Positions 38,877 through 48,429 of a stretch of 64,000 nt of DNA are shown here, in pieces. Where the stretch lies: the NCBI RefSeq assembly GCF_013408425.1, contig NZ_JACBYV010000001.1, positions 558,001-622,000 on the forward strand. The letters are read 5' to 3'. The position numbers and the translations under genes were made by a program. The first letter of the stretch is position 1; each line of letters opens with the position of its first letter. This stretch comes from Pseudomonas flavescens. Its GTDB lineage: Bacteria > Pseudomonadota > Gammaproteobacteria > Pseudomonadales > Pseudomonadaceae. The notes below the pieces were generated by a model, which saw nothing but the letters and a program-made list of their open reading frames with translations, was not told the origin of the DNA and did no database searches.

Positions 38877-39110
38877 CGTGAACCTCCACGCAAAAGGAGC
38901 TGTCACTCTGAGCTGCGCGGTGGTCGGCGTCTTGTATGGCTGTGCGCGTTCTCTACGGACTCGCCTTCCTTGCGATTGACCGGTTGTCTGGTGGCTCTGT
39001 CGATGCGTTATATGAAACCATTTTACGTACGAATAAGTAGGTATTGTTTTTCATGAGCGATGATGTCCAGAACAACGCTGTTGTTTATGCAGAACGGCAG
39101 GCTTTCAACG

Positions 39111-39137
39111 CTTCATGGTTTGCTTGAAACCATGAAG
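39111..39137. other. Strong stem-loop
   Basis: CTTCATGGTTT GCTTG AAACCATGAAG has an 11-bp perfect stem and a 5-nt loop, 21 bp beyond the stop of the minus-strand gene 39158-39379. No T-run on either strand, so it looks like a transcript 3'-end element or a repeat rather than a standard terminator. Confidence 0.45.
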
Positions 39138-39157
39138 CTGGAAAATAGAGGGGCGGC

Positions 39158-39379
39158 TTACATGGCGCGTATTTCGAGTGATGTATCGACTTCGCGGATT
39201 TCCAGAGCATCTTTGTTTTCAAAGCAGGGGGTGCCGGTGATGGTGAGCGATTCCATTGTCAGTGGATTGGTGAGCTCGATTGTCAGCAGGAAGGGTGATT
39301 CAGTTGGTCGTTGTTCAACGATCGGGTTGAAGAAGTTGTAAAGTGCGTAGATTGCGTCCAAGCAGAGTGTCTTGATCAT
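39158..39379 (-). CDS. Hypothetical small protein, paralogue of 4818-5084
   Basis: 73 residues from the ATG at 39379 (GAAG about 10 nt upstream, modest). It shares with the 4818-5084 product an N-terminal block: LDAIYALYNFFNPIV, a beta-rich middle and the conserved GTPC/DIPC motif. The C-terminus (EIREVDTSLEIRAM) is shorter and different. No signal peptide. The area is AT-richer than average. Function unknown; possibly a pseudomonad-specific small family. Confidence 0.65.
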   Translation of the reverse strand: MIKTLCLDAIYALYNFFNPIVEQRPTESPFLLTIELTNPLTMESLTITGTPCFENKDALEIREVDTSLEIRAM

Positions 39380-39588
39380 TTTGTTTATTCTTCGGTTACG
39401 GGAGCGATAGGGATTGTTCAGGCCGAGTGGCCTGTATATGAAACTTGCACGTTGACTCGGTAGTGCGCGTGGCGATACGGCAGCTGACACCATGGCCGGT
39501 CAAGCCAGAATGGCAGGCTTTGGGTTGGCCTGGGGCGAATCGGCTCCAGAGGCTAGGCCCGCATGTGGTGGGCCGTTGCCGCCCTCAA

Positions 39589-39765
39589 CTAGGAGGAGCG
39601 TTTACCACCGCCGCCATGGCTGTTCTGGCCACCTTTGCGGCCTGCTTCCGCTGCCTTCTCACGATCATTGGCAAAGTTGCCGCCACTTTGCTGACCGCCC
39701 TTACGGCCTGCCTCTGACGCTTTGGCGCGGTCATTGGCAAAGTTTCCAGGATTGCTGTTAGCCAT
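39589..39765 (-). CDS. KGG-repeat stress-type small protein
   Basis: 58 residues, too short for many gene finders. It is built of two near-identical units with GNFANDR.KA.EAGRKGGQ (about residues 7-25 and 29-47), then a Gly-rich basic tail. This is the KGG motif of general-stress proteins such as YciG and GsiB. CAGGAG lies about 8 nt before the ATG. The family is highly hydrophilic and accumulates in stationary phase or on stress in enterics. Role in this organism is inferred. Confidence 0.88.
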   Translation of the reverse strand: MANSNPGNFANDRAKASEAGRKGGQQSGGNFANDREKAAEAGRKGGQNSHGGGGKRSS

Positions 39766-40284
39766 TTTTGTATCTCCTGATGAGTGGGTGTACGAGGGGT
39801 TCGCCCTCCCGTGTACTAAGCAACTTTCCAGCGCTTCGTTCTAGCGAAATCTTTTATATAAGACGGACGGTATAGTCGTGCTGAAGTATTGACTTCTTGC
39901 AGTCGGCTAAGTGCTCTACCGCACTGACTAAACCCGCTGGAGGGGGCTTTGAAGTGTGCCTCTTCACGCGGGGAAGACTGTTTTCATGGAGGAAAAATAC
40001 GGGTGTAGAAAAGTTCGATTTTTTGACGCCGGTATTGAGACTCTTGTCTGGTTTTTTACAGCTTTTTTATTCGATGGACAAAAAAACAGCGCCAACTTAT
40101 TTGCGTGGTCGTGCACTGTTTCGGATGCGCCCGGGTGTAAGTAAACGACAGGCAGGGTGCCAATAGTCGCTCGCTCCCACTGCCCTTGCGTCAGGTTGCG
40201 AAAGGGCAGGCCCGTCCAGCGGTTGCAGCGCATGGGCCGTCCGCAAAGCCAGCAAGCGCCGATACCGTTTTCGGTCAGGTTCGA
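39766..40284. other. 519-bp intergenic region, AT-rich in part
   Basis: No convincing gene. The part 39840-40140 is AT-richer. A minus-strand segment (39937-39896) reads like the 5' half of a tRNA (a D-arm-like GCGGTAGAGC) but cannot complete a cloverleaf. A 62-codon plus-strand frame at 39956-40144 was seen but is not supported. The promoter of the KGG gene must lie just upstream of 39780. Confidence 0.45.
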
Positions 40285-42828
40285 TCAATCAGGGGGGGAG
40301 GCACCTTTGGCATTGACGAGCTGCGCCAGGCGGATGGCGATGTCGCGACGGCGGAAGGGTTTGGCCAGCACCTCGAAGTCGCTGATCTGCGTCGGAGTCA
40401 GGCTGGCGTAACCGGTGATGATCAACACAGGCAGGTCAGGCATGCTCTGTCTCAGTTCCTGAGCGAGCTGTGCGCCTGTCTTGTTCGCCATGACGTGATC
40501 GGTCACCAGCACGTCAGGTTTCAACCCGCCCTCTATCAGTTTCAGCGCTGCGGCAGCCGAACAGGTCTCCGTCACCTCGTAGCCGAGATCATGCAGGTGC
40601 AGGCTGGTGGTGTCGCGCACCAGGTTCTCGTCATCCACCAGCAGAACGTGGGTGGGGCGTGGCGCCCTTGGCGCGTCTTCCTCGGTCGAACTGGTGTCGC
40701 GGGTGGCCGGTGTATCGGCGATTGGCAACCACAGGCTCACGCGCGTGCCCTGGCCCACCTGCGAGACGATATCGAATCCGCCTCCTGACTGTACGAGCAG
40801 GCCCTGTACCATGGGCAGGCCAAGGCCTGTGCCCTTGCCGACATCCTTGGTGGAGTAGAAGGGCTCGATGCAGCGGCGCAGGGTTTCCTCGTCCATCCCG
40901 CTGCCGCTGTCTTCCACCCGCAAATGCACGTACTGGCCGGCACTCAGGCTCTCCACGGTGCCGTCGGCCAGTGCGTCGAGCTCGGCGGTTATTTTCAGCC
41001 GGCCGCCGTCGAGCATGGCGTCGCGGGCATTGACCGTCAGGTTGAGAATGGCCAGTTCCAGTTGATGCGGGTCGATGAAGACGGTCGGCATCTCGGCAGG
41101 AATATCGATGCACACCTCGGTAGTCGGTCCGAGCGAGCGTTGGATCAGGTCGCGCATTTCGCCGATCACCGTTGCTAGGCTGACCGCCTGGGGCTTGAGC
41201 GTTTGTCGGCGCGCGAAGGTAAGCAGCCGCTCCACCAGAATGCGCGCACGATCGGCTGCCTGCAGGGCGCCATCCACCAGTTTGCTGGCGCGCTCGTCCG
41301 GCACCCGACGACGAATCAGCTCCAGGGACGCCATGATGGGCGTCAGCAGGTTGTTGAAGTCGTGAGCGAAGCCGCCGGTAAGCTGGCCGACCAGTTCCAT
41401 CTTGTGCGCTTCGTGGAGCTGTGCGATGGCCGCTTCACGTTGCGCAACCATATCGGCTACATGGTCTTCCAGGCCCTCGTTCAAGGCGCGCAGCTCCGCT
41501 TCGGCTCGCATGCGCTCACTGATATCCACACAGACGCAGATGGTCCCGGTGACGTGACGCTGCTCGTCCAGCAGCGGTGTGATGTGGTTCTGTGTCCACA
41601 CGGTCGTGCCGTCGGGACGATTGTGCGGACGGGTGCTCTCGAACTGCTGCCCGCGCCGCAGGCTGCGCTCGCAGGCAGACGCGACGCGTGAGGTTTCACC
41701 TGGCTGGCCGAGGTCGTACAGACCCTGGCCGAGCAATTCTTCGCGGCTGCGGCCGACGATTTCGCAGTAACGGTCATTGACCCGAACCAGTGCCCAGGCG
41801 TCGTCGCACACGGCAATGCCCGCGCTGGCCTGGTCGAACATGGCCGACAATTGTGCCGAGCTGGCGCGCAATGCAGCTTCGGCCTGGGCGCGGGTAATCC
41901 AGGCCCAGGCCAGTTTTGCGGTTTCTTCGGCCAGTTGCGCTTCGTGATCGGTGCATCCGTGGCCGTACTCGTGCTCGATCACCAGTACGGCTTCGAGCGC
42001 GTGATGAAGCACCACTGGAACGTGCAGCGCAGCTTGCTGATTTTCATCGCCTGGGCGCAGCAGGGGCTGGCCCGAGCGTAGAAGATCGATTTCCGATGCT
42101 TCGTAATGCTCGCCGCCGGAGGCACCATCGTGCTGGGTGGGGTAGCGCTGTTTGACGGCGAACGTCGTGCCATCACCCTGATTTTGCGCGAAGGATACCC
42201 GCGAAGCCTTCAGTTCGTCGGTGAGCCTGCGCAGGACGAGTGCTTCCACGCTGTCGGGATCGTTGATCGACGGCAACGCCTGCCCGAGTTCGAGCAGAAA
42301 CGTCTGGCGGCGCTCGAACTGCACGCGCTCGGTGGTCTCACTGACGATACACAGCACGCCACCGACCGAACCATCCGCCTCGCGCACCGCCGAGTAGGAC
42401 ACGTCGAAATAGACGGTTTCGCCACGGCCGTGGCGCTCGATGTAGAAGGGGCGGTCCTTGGCTGCGAAGGTTTCGCCGGTTTCGCGCACCCCGCGCAGCA
42501 AAGGCTCGAGGTCATCCCACAGCTCTGTCCAGCTTTCCACGGCCGGCCGGCCCAGTGCGCGCGGGTGCTTGTCGCCAATGGTGGGGGCATAGGCATCGTT
42601 GTACAGGGCGATGTAGTCGGGCCCCCACAGCAATGCGATCTGCGCCTTTACCGGAAGTACGGTGGCCATGAGCGTCTTGAGGCTCGGCGACCACTGGGCA
42701 GGAGAGCCGAGTGGCGAGTTCATGCCATTGCCGCTTTGCAGCAATTCGCCGATTTTCCCGCCGCTGGCCAGGAAGTCGAAGCGCTCGATTGCGCTGTCTC
42801 GGGGTGCGGTCTTGGTCAACTGATCCAT
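40285..42828 (-). CDS. Hybrid histidine kinase: PAS-GAF-PAS-HK-REC
   Basis: 847 residues. PAS-like domain about 45-170 (ALLWGPDYIALYNDAYAP), GAF about 172-310, second PAS about 325-445. HisKA His489 is in [12 protein letters not shown]; the ATPase has NARDAMLDGG and STKDVGKGTGLGLPM; a C-terminal REC has VLLVDDENLVRDT and VLVTDHVMANKTG. Without a membrane helix it must sense a cytoplasmic signal. It stands alone. The start ATG has a weak ribosome site. It is related in layout to the hybrids at 27660 and 32499. Confidence 0.92.
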   Translation of the reverse strand: MDQLTKTAPRDSAIERFDFLASGGKIGELLQSGNGMNSPLGSPAQWSPSLKTLMATVLPVKAQIALLWGPDYIALYNDAYAPTIGDKHPRALGRPAVESWTELWDDLEPLLRGVRETGETFAAKDRPFYIERHGRGETVYFDVSYSAVREADGSVGGVLCIVSETTERVQFERRQTFLLELGQALPSINDPDSVEALVLRRLTDELKASRVSFAQNQGDGTTFAVKQRYPTQHDGASGGEHYEASEIDLLRSGQPLLRPGDENQQAALHVPVVLHHALEAVLVIEHEYGHGCTDHEAQLAEETAKLAWAWITRAQAEAALRASSAQLSAMFDQASAGIAVCDDAWALVRVNDRYCEIVGRSREELLGQGLYDLGQPGETSRVASACERSLRRGQQFESTRPHNRPDGTTVWTQNHITPLLDEQRHVTGTICVCVDISERMRAEAELRALNEGLEDHVADMVAQREAAIAQLHEAHKMELVGQLTGGFAHDFNNLLTPIMASLELIRRRVPDERASKLVDGALQAADRARILVERLLTFARRQTLKPQAVSLATVIGEMRDLIQRSLGPTTEVCIDIPAEMPTVFIDPHQLELAILNLTVNARDAMLDGGRLKITAELDALADGTVESLSAGQYVHLRVEDSGSGMDEETLRRCIEPFYSTKDVGKGTGLGLPMVQGLLVQSGGGFDIVSQVGQGTRVSLWLPIADTPATRDTSSTEEDAPRAPRPTHVLLVDDENLVRDTTSLHLHDLGYEVTETCSAAAALKLIEGGLKPDVLVTDHVMANKTGAQLAQELRQSMPDLPVLIITGYASLTPTQISDFEVLAKPFRRRDIAIRLAQLVNAKGASPPD

Positions 42829-43015
42829 ATCATCAAGGCGAGCACTGTAATTGAGGGGCGAGGCGCTTCAGGCCTCGCCTTTAAGAGGTGTGAAGCGCTA
42901 TTTACGTTCCACTGGTTTTTGACGTTTGTGACGTCATGCCGCCCCGGCGTGTCAGTGCCGCCTGGCGCTCGTCTGCGGGGAGCTGGAGAGGTGCGCCTCG
43001 CTCGGCGTCACGGCA

Positions 43016-43801
43016 CTATCGGTCTGCGCTTTTCTTGGCGGGTTTTGCGGTCTGGTTGACCAGGTAACTGCGGCGAATGCGTTCGACTTCGCCGCTGCGG
43101 ACCAGCCCCTCCAGAGCGGTATTGAGCTCAGGTAGTCGATCGGCGTGCTGCCTTTGCAGTTTGATCACCAGGGGTGCTTCGCTGAGTTTGGCACCGCGGG
43201 CGAAGCGTCCAGGCTCGAGATGGCGCGCGGAGAGCAGGTCGGTGAATACATCGTCTACCACTGCAATGGCGTCCACCCGGCCAAGCATCAGCAGATCCAG
43301 CAACGCAGGCTCGCGTGAGGTTTCCACTTTCATCAGCCGTTTGTCTCTGAGTGGAGCATCCAGAGTCTGGTAGGTGTAGCCCCGCACGATGCCAATGCGC
43401 AGGCCCTGCAATTCACCGAGTGACAATTGCCGCGCCGGGTGGTCTTTTAGGAAGTACAGGTATTCGCGAACGTGCAGATAGGGCTGCGAATACACGAAGC
43501 GTTCGCTGGCATTCGCCGAATTCCACTGTGGTGAGTCGGCGTAATTGAGATCCAGGTGGCCTTCGTCGAGCAGCAGATTGAGACGGTTGGCGGGGTAGAA
43601 CACGAATTCGACCTGCAAGCCGCTCTGCTTCATGACCTTGCGAACGATGTCCACGGCAATGCCGGTGGCCTGTCCATCGGCATCTTCAAAGCTGTAAGGG
43701 TGCCACTGTGCGCCGCCACCCAGCAGGGTTTGCGCCGAGCTCGCGCTGCACCATAGCGCGATCAGCAGAGCGTAGCTGTGCAGCACGCGGCAACGTCTCA
43801 T
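43016..43801 (-). CDS. Periplasmic amino-acid-type substrate-binding protein (SBP_bac_3)
   Basis: 261 residues. A signal peptide (YALLIALWCSASSAQ, cleavage near 23-24) precedes a cluster-II binding domain: WHPYSFEDADGQATGIAVDI, LDLNYADSPQWN, GLRIGIVRGYTYQTLD, RVDAIAVVDDVFTDLL. The motif set matches transporter or sensor solute-binding proteins for polar amino acids. There are no ABC permease or ATPase genes next to it, so it may feed an unlinked transporter or a signalling receptor. GAGG lies upstream of the ATG. Confidence 0.87.
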   Translation of the reverse strand: MRRCRVLHSYALLIALWCSASSAQTLLGGGAQWHPYSFEDADGQATGIAVDIVRKVMKQSGLQVEFVFYPANRLNLLLDEGHLDLNYADSPQWNSANASERFVYSQPYLHVREYLYFLKDHPARQLSLGELQGLRIGIVRGYTYQTLDAPLRDKRLMKVETSREPALLDLLMLGRVDAIAVVDDVFTDLLSARHLEPGRFARGAKLSEAPLVIKLQRQHADRLPELNTALEGLVRSGEVERIRRSYLVNQTAKPAKKSADR

Positions 43802-44064
43802 GGAAACCTCATGACATCCCTGTTGATAGGGCGCCAGTTTAAACCAGCAGCATGGCGGATTGATGTCGACTGGACGGCGATATGCGGTGATTCTGCAGGG
43901 ATCATGCCTTGTTGGCTCAATGCGTATGGTTCCTAACCGCCAAACGGTCAGAAACTTTGAGGCAACTCTCTGCTCGTGGTGATGTCATTTCGTTATCATC
44001 TGCCGTGTCATCTGTGTCACGTGGAACCCGGCCCCGTTTTTAGCGACAAGTGAGAGAAAGAACG

Positions 44065-45873
44065 ATGTTGGCGCCCAACCCACCCCTTCCGTTGAATGAG
44101 TTGAGCCGGCAGGCACTGCTCGATGAGCATCCGTGCCTCCTCGAACAGAGCGCCGACCCATTTCTCGACGAAGTGGTGAAGATGGCGGCGATGTACTTCA
44201 AGACGCCCATCTCGCTGATCACCATTCTCGACCGCAAGCGTCAGTGGTTCCGCGCCCGCGTGGGTACCGAGCTGCAGGAAACGCCGCGCAGCGATTCGTT
44301 CTGCGCCTACAGCGTGGCGATCGGTGAGAGCGTCGAGGTGTGCGACGCCACGCTCGACCCACGTTTTCGCTGCAATCCGCTGGTCACCGGCGATCCTGGC
44401 ATTCGCTATTACGCTGGCGTACCCCTGGCCCTGGATAACGGCATCATCCTTGGCAACCTGTGCGTGATCGACACCGAGCCGCGGCAGCCGATGTCGGCGG
44501 GCGACATGGCCATGCTGCAGCAAATGGGGCGCCTGGCCATGAGTCGTCTCAATGAATTGCGTATAGCCGCTTTCACCGATGGCGCCACCGGGCTGTTCAA
44601 CCACGCCAAGCTGGATGAAGACATCTCCGATGCGCTGAGCAAGGGCGATAGCCCGTTGGCCCTGGCCATCGAGCTGGTTTCGCCAGCGCAGTTGAACGAC
44701 ATGCTCAAATCCCTGGGCTTCCGCTTCCTCACCGACTTCACCCTGGCGGTCAGGGACACCCTGCGTGCCTTGCTGCCCCACGGCTGGGAGCTCTACAAGA
44801 TCAGCGCGCTGCGTTTTGCCTGCAGCGTGCCGGCCAGCCAGCAGGAGCAGGCCGAGGCCGTGTTCCGGCAACTGGTTGACGCGTTCAGCAAACCCATTCA
44901 CTGCCAGGGCCTACCGGTGCTGCCGCAGATCGGCGTGGGCGTGCTGCGCCTCAGTGCAGACGAGCTGCCGGCTGACTGGATGCGTCTGATCGTCTGTGCG
45001 GCTGACGAGGCGCGCACTTCGGGCCGTGGCTGGGCCTACTACGACCACCAGATGGATGTCGCCCAGCAACGCAGTACCCGTTTGCTCAATGACCTGGCCG
45101 ACGCGGTGCGCGCCGACGACCAACTGCGCCTGGTGTACCAGCCGCGTGTCGACCTGCATAGCGGCGCCTGCATGTCCGTCGAAGCGTTGCTGCGCTGGAC
45201 GCATCCGACGCTGGGCGAGATCGGCCCTGCCGAATTCATTCCCTTGGCCGAGAAGACCGTGCTGATCCACGCTGTCAGTTTCTGGGTCATCAACCAGGCG
45301 ATCACGCAGATCATCACCTGGCGCCAGAGCGGTCTCGATCTCAAGGTCGCCATCAATGTCTCCGCTGCTGATCTCAATAACGATCACCTGGCCGACGAGA
45401 TTATCCGTCTGCTGGCCCGCCACGAACTGAACGGTTCCTGCCTGGAAGTGGAATTCACCGAGAGCGCGCTGGTCGGGGATCTCTCGGTAGTGATTTCGCA
45501 GCTCGAACGTCTCAAGGCGATTGGTGTGGACATCGCCATCGACGACTTCGGCAGCGGCTACAGCAACTGGTCCTACCTGCGCGATATCCCGGCCGACACG
45601 GTGAAGCTCGATCGTTCGTTCATGGATGACCTGCGCCCCGGTCAGAAGGACTGGAACATCGTTCGCGCACTGATCAGCCTGGCCACGGAACTGGATCAGC
45701 GGGTGGTCGCGGAAGGCATCGAAACCGAGCAAACGCTGCAGATCCTGCGTGAGTGGGGGTGCCAGGAGGCCCAGGGCTACTTTATCTCTCGCCCATTGGA
45801 AGCGCCGGCGTTGGTTGCCTGGCTGAATGCGAAAGCGGGTGTTCGTGTCAGCGAGCAGGGAATCGTGATTTGA
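44065..45873 (+). CDS. GAF-degenerate GGDEF-EAL c-di-GMP phosphodiesterase
   Basis: 602 residues from the ATG at 44065 (a GTG at 44050 is also in frame). GAF about 35-170 (DSFCAYSVAIGES, NLCVIDTEPRQP). A GGDEF-like fold about 175-325 has lost the GGDEF loop entirely (ALRFACSVPASQQ at the active site). EAL from about 345 keeps the catalytic set: EALLRW (373-378), NVSAADL, EFTES, IDDFGSGYS (about 491-499), KLDRSF, VAEGIET. Active phosphodiesterase is expected, without cyclase function; GAF would set its activity. Confidence 0.92.
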   Translation: MLAPNPPLPLNELSRQALLDEHPCLLEQSADPFLDEVVKMAAMYFKTPISLITILDRKRQWFRARVGTELQETPRSDSFCAYSVAIGESVEVCDATLDPRFRCNPLVTGDPGIRYYAGVPLALDNGIILGNLCVIDTEPRQPMSAGDMAMLQQMGRLAMSRLNELRIAAFTDGATGLFNHAKLDEDISDALSKGDSPLALAIELVSPAQLNDMLKSLGFRFLTDFTLAVRDTLRALLPHGWELYKISALRFACSVPASQQEQAEAVFRQLVDAFSKPIHCQGLPVLPQIGVGVLRLSADELPADWMRLIVCAADEARTSGRGWAYYDHQMDVAQQRSTRLLNDLADAVRADDQLRLVYQPRVDLHSGACMSVEALLRWTHPTLGEIGPAEFIPLAEKTVLIHAVSFWVINQAITQIITWRQSGLDLKVAINVSAADLNNDHLADEIIRLLARHELNGSCLEVEFTESALVGDLSVVISQLERLKAIGVDIAIDDFGSGYSNWSYLRDIPADTVKLDRSFMDDLRPGQKDWNIVRALISLATELDQRVVAEGIETEQTLQILREWGCQEAQGYFISRPLEAPALVAWLNAKAGVRVSEQGIVI

Positions 45874-45967
45874 AGCGCGAGGCCTTGATTGCCCCCCAGG
45901 GGAGTGGGGTTTTCAGGTGTGCAAGCTGATAGCATCGACAGGCGCCGCCCAATAACGAGCTCCCGCC

Positions 45968-46580
45968 ATGGCACTCCACCTCTGGTTCACCTTCTTCCTG
46001 GCCTATCTGGCCACCACGCTGACGCCTGGGCCGAACGTGCTGCTGGTGGTGCGCAATGCGCTGCGCCATGGGGGCGACGCTGGTCGGCAACCTGACGGCC
46101 CAATTGCTGGTCACTACCGGCGTTGCCCTGGGCGTCGGTGCGCTACTGGTTGCCATGCCCACGGCGTTTCTGGCCCTGAAGATCGTCGGTGCCGGCTACC
46201 TGATCTACCTGGGGGCACGCCAACTGCTCAGCCGCAGTGCGGGCACCCATGCGCTGACGGTCGCGCACCACAGCCCCGTAGCGAAATGGCGCATCACCGG
46301 CGAGGCGTTTCTGGTGTCGGTCAGCAACCCCAAATCGATGATCTTTCTCTGTGCCTTCCTGCCGCAGTTTCTGCAGGCGGATCGTTCCGTGCCGGTGCAA
46401 TTCGCAGTCATGTACCTGACCATCGCCGCGGTCGTGGTCAGCGTGCATTCGGTGTACTGCTACACCGCGTTTCGCTTCAGCAAACGCCTCGGTGCTGCGT
46501 ATTGGGTCGCAGCGATCAAGCGTTTGAGCGGGGCGCTGTTTATCGGGCTTGGGGTTCGCCTGCTCTCGGTTCGGGCGTAG
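45968..46580 (+). pseudogene. LysE/RhtB-family exporter, frameshifted
   Basis: The start encodes ALHLWFTFFLAYLATTLTPG and VLLVVRNALRHGG, the LysE/RhtB N-terminus. After the G-run at 46070-46074 the family reading continues one frame on (ATLVGNLTAQLLVTTGVALG, then SVSNPKSMIFLCAFLPQF). Removing one G from the run of five restores a single 203-residue protein, the normal family length. So this is either a recent 1-bp frameshift or a sequencing error. The intact protein would be a six-helix amino-acid exporter. The remaining frame continues to 46732 as nonsense. Confidence 0.85.
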
Positions 46581-46610
46581 CAAGCGCGCGTTCACGTGGG
46601 CTGGAAAGCA

Positions 46611-46642
46611 GAACGCCGACCCTTTCAGGTCGGCGTTCTTTA
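46611..46642. terminator. Rho-independent terminator (bidirectional)
   Basis: GAACGCCGACC / GGTCGGCGTTC is an 11-bp stem with a short loop (CTTTCA region), followed by TTTATT on the plus strand. It lies between the LysE remnant and the convergent symporter gene. Confidence 0.85.
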
Positions 46643-46679
46643 TTGCCAGGCCAAATGATCAGCCTGCTTGGTGCAACAT

Positions 46680-48146
46680 CTAATTTTTCAGCGCTTTATC
46701 CGCAGGCTGGCTGTAGGTTTCGGCGCAACTGATGTGATCGCTGCCGTCCCAGCACTCGACGTTCTTCAGGTCCGGCATGTCGTCACGGTGGAACACCGGC
46801 TCCACACCTTTGCGGCGCTGTGCGTTGTAGTGGCTGAGCAGACGGGCAGCGATACCGGCCAGCGGCACGATGGCGACCAGGTTGGTCAGTGCCAGCAACG
46901 GCATGAACACATCGGCCATCGCCCAGACCACCGACACCTTCGCCACCGAACCGATCAGCACGAAGGCCATCACCAGCACGCGAAACAGGTTCAGGCACAG
47001 CTTGTTGCCGAATATGTACTGGATGTTCGACTCGCCGTAGTAGTAATTGCCGATCACCGAGGTGAAGGCGAACAGCAGAATGGCGAAGGTCAGGTAATGA
47101 ATCGCCCAGCTGCCGAGCTGCTCGGCCAGCGCCCATTGCGTCAGGCTGGCACCCAGGGCGGCATCACCGTAGGCATGGCCCGGGTCGGCCAGGAGGATGA
47201 TCAGCGCCGTCATGGTGCAGATGACCAGGGTGTCGAAGTACACGCCCAGGGTCTGCACCAGGCCCTGTTTGACCGGGTGCGAGACCGATGCCGTGGCGCT
47301 GGCATTGGGCACCGAGCCCATGCCCGCTTCGTTGGAGAACAGGCCACGGCGCACGCCCATCATGATCGCCGCGCCGATGCCGCCACCGGCAATCTCGCGC
47401 CAGCCAAAGGCGTGGGCGACGATATCGGCGAATACGGCTGGCACGTCGCCGATGTTGAGGACGATCACCACCAGGCCGATGCCCAGGTACATCACCGCCA
47501 TCACTGGCACCACGGTCACCGAGACCTTGGAAATGGTCTGCACGCCGCCGAAGATGATCACCCCGGTGAGCAGCGTGAGCGCGATACCGACGCCCCAGGC
47601 CAGCGTCTGACTGCCGCCTTCGCCGCCGAACGACGTCTGCATGGCATCGACGATGGAGTTGGCCTGCACCGAGTTGAACACCAGCCCATACGTGATGCTG
47701 ATCATCACCGCGAACACCACCGCCAGCCAGCGCCAGCCCAGCGCGCGCTGGATGTAGTAGGCCGGGCCACCGTGGTAGCGGTACTGCTTGTCCGACTTGT
47801 ACAACTGCCCCAGGGTCGACTCCACGAACGATGTCGCGCCGCCTACCAGGGCTACCATCCACATCCAGAACACCGCACCCGGCCCACCGAGGGCGATCGC
47901 CGTGGCCACCCCGGCGATATTGCCGGTGCCGACCCGCGACGCGGCGGAAATGGTGAAAGCCTTGAAGGAGGAGATCGCCTCCTTGTCGCCGTGGTTACGT
48001 TCGAGAATGACCCGAAACATCTCGGGGATCATCCGCAGCTGCACGCCACGGCACACGTAAGTCAGATAGACGCCGCTGAGCAGCAGCATGGGAATGGCAA
48101 GGTAAGTCCAGAGCAGGCCGGAGAAGGCATCGAGCAACGCAGACAC
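46680..48146 (-). CDS. Sodium:alanine symporter (AGCS family)
   Basis: 488 residues with about 11 membrane helices. The family signature regions are clear: ISAASRVGTGNIAGVATAIALGG, YHGGPAYYIQRALG, RRGLFSNEAGMGSVPNASA and SVIGNYYYGESN. AGCS proteins import alanine or glycine with Na. It starts with a GTG (48146), with AAGGAAG 7 nt upstream. The C-terminal tail (about 460-488) is polar. It is followed by a strong terminator shared with the convergent gene. Confidence 0.92.
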   Translation of the reverse strand: MSALLDAFSGLLWTYLAIPMLLLSGVYLTYVCRGVQLRMIPEMFRVILERNHGDKEAISSFKAFTISAASRVGTGNIAGVATAIALGGPGAVFWMWMVALVGGATSFVESTLGQLYKSDKQYRYHGGPAYYIQRALGWRWLAVVFAVMISITYGLVFNSVQANSIVDAMQTSFGGEGGSQTLAWGVGIALTLLTGVIIFGGVQTISKVSVTVVPVMAVMYLGIGLVVIVLNIGDVPAVFADIVAHAFGWREIAGGGIGAAIMMGVRRGLFSNEAGMGSVPNASATASVSHPVKQGLVQTLGVYFDTLVICTMTALIILLADPGHAYGDAALGASLTQWALAEQLGSWAIHYLTFAILLFAFTSVIGNYYYGESNIQYIFGNKLCLNLFRVLVMAFVLIGSVAKVSVVWAMADVFMPLLALTNLVAIVPLAGIAARLLSHYNAQRRKGVEPVFHRDDMPDLKNVECWDGSDHISCAETYSQPADKALKN

Positions 48147-48362
48147 AGGCGTCTTCCTTTGGTCGTCTTATTCGAAAGGGCGCGAGGATAGGCCAATACG
48201 CCCAAATTCCCAAACCCGATGCCGCTGACGGCAGGCCGATAAGCCCCTTTCCCTTACCCGCAGCGGTACTGCTTAGGGCCGGGAAGGGCGCGATGGTTCA
48301 GGTAAACGAAGCGGCGAGGGAGGGGCGTATCCGCTGTGGAGAGCGCTTTATGCGATGAGGTG

Positions 48363-48386
48363 GTGGACAAGCTTCGCGTTGTCCAC
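48363..48386. repeat. Short REP-like palindrome
   Basis: GTGGACAA / TTGTCCAC with an 8-nt centre, followed by CCTACG, in the 283-bp gap between the symporter and the acetyltransferase genes (48147-48429). It is of the same kind as other intergenic palindromes in the window. Nothing else was seen in that gap. Confidence 0.5.
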
Positions 48387-48429
48387 CCTACGAAAGTGGG
48401 GCGAAGCGGCCTCTGCCTGCAATCGAGCT

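Noticed and set aside
39896..39937. tRNA-like segment on the minus strand (GCGGTAGAGC D-arm pattern)
   Set aside because: Only the first 40 bases resemble a tRNA; no anticodon stem, T-arm or acceptor pairing follows, so it is at most a relic or chance.
39956..40144. Plus-strand frame of 62 codons in an AT-rich gap
   Set aside because: No ribosome site before its first ATG and no recognisable pattern; the same DNA also gives an open frame on the other strand.
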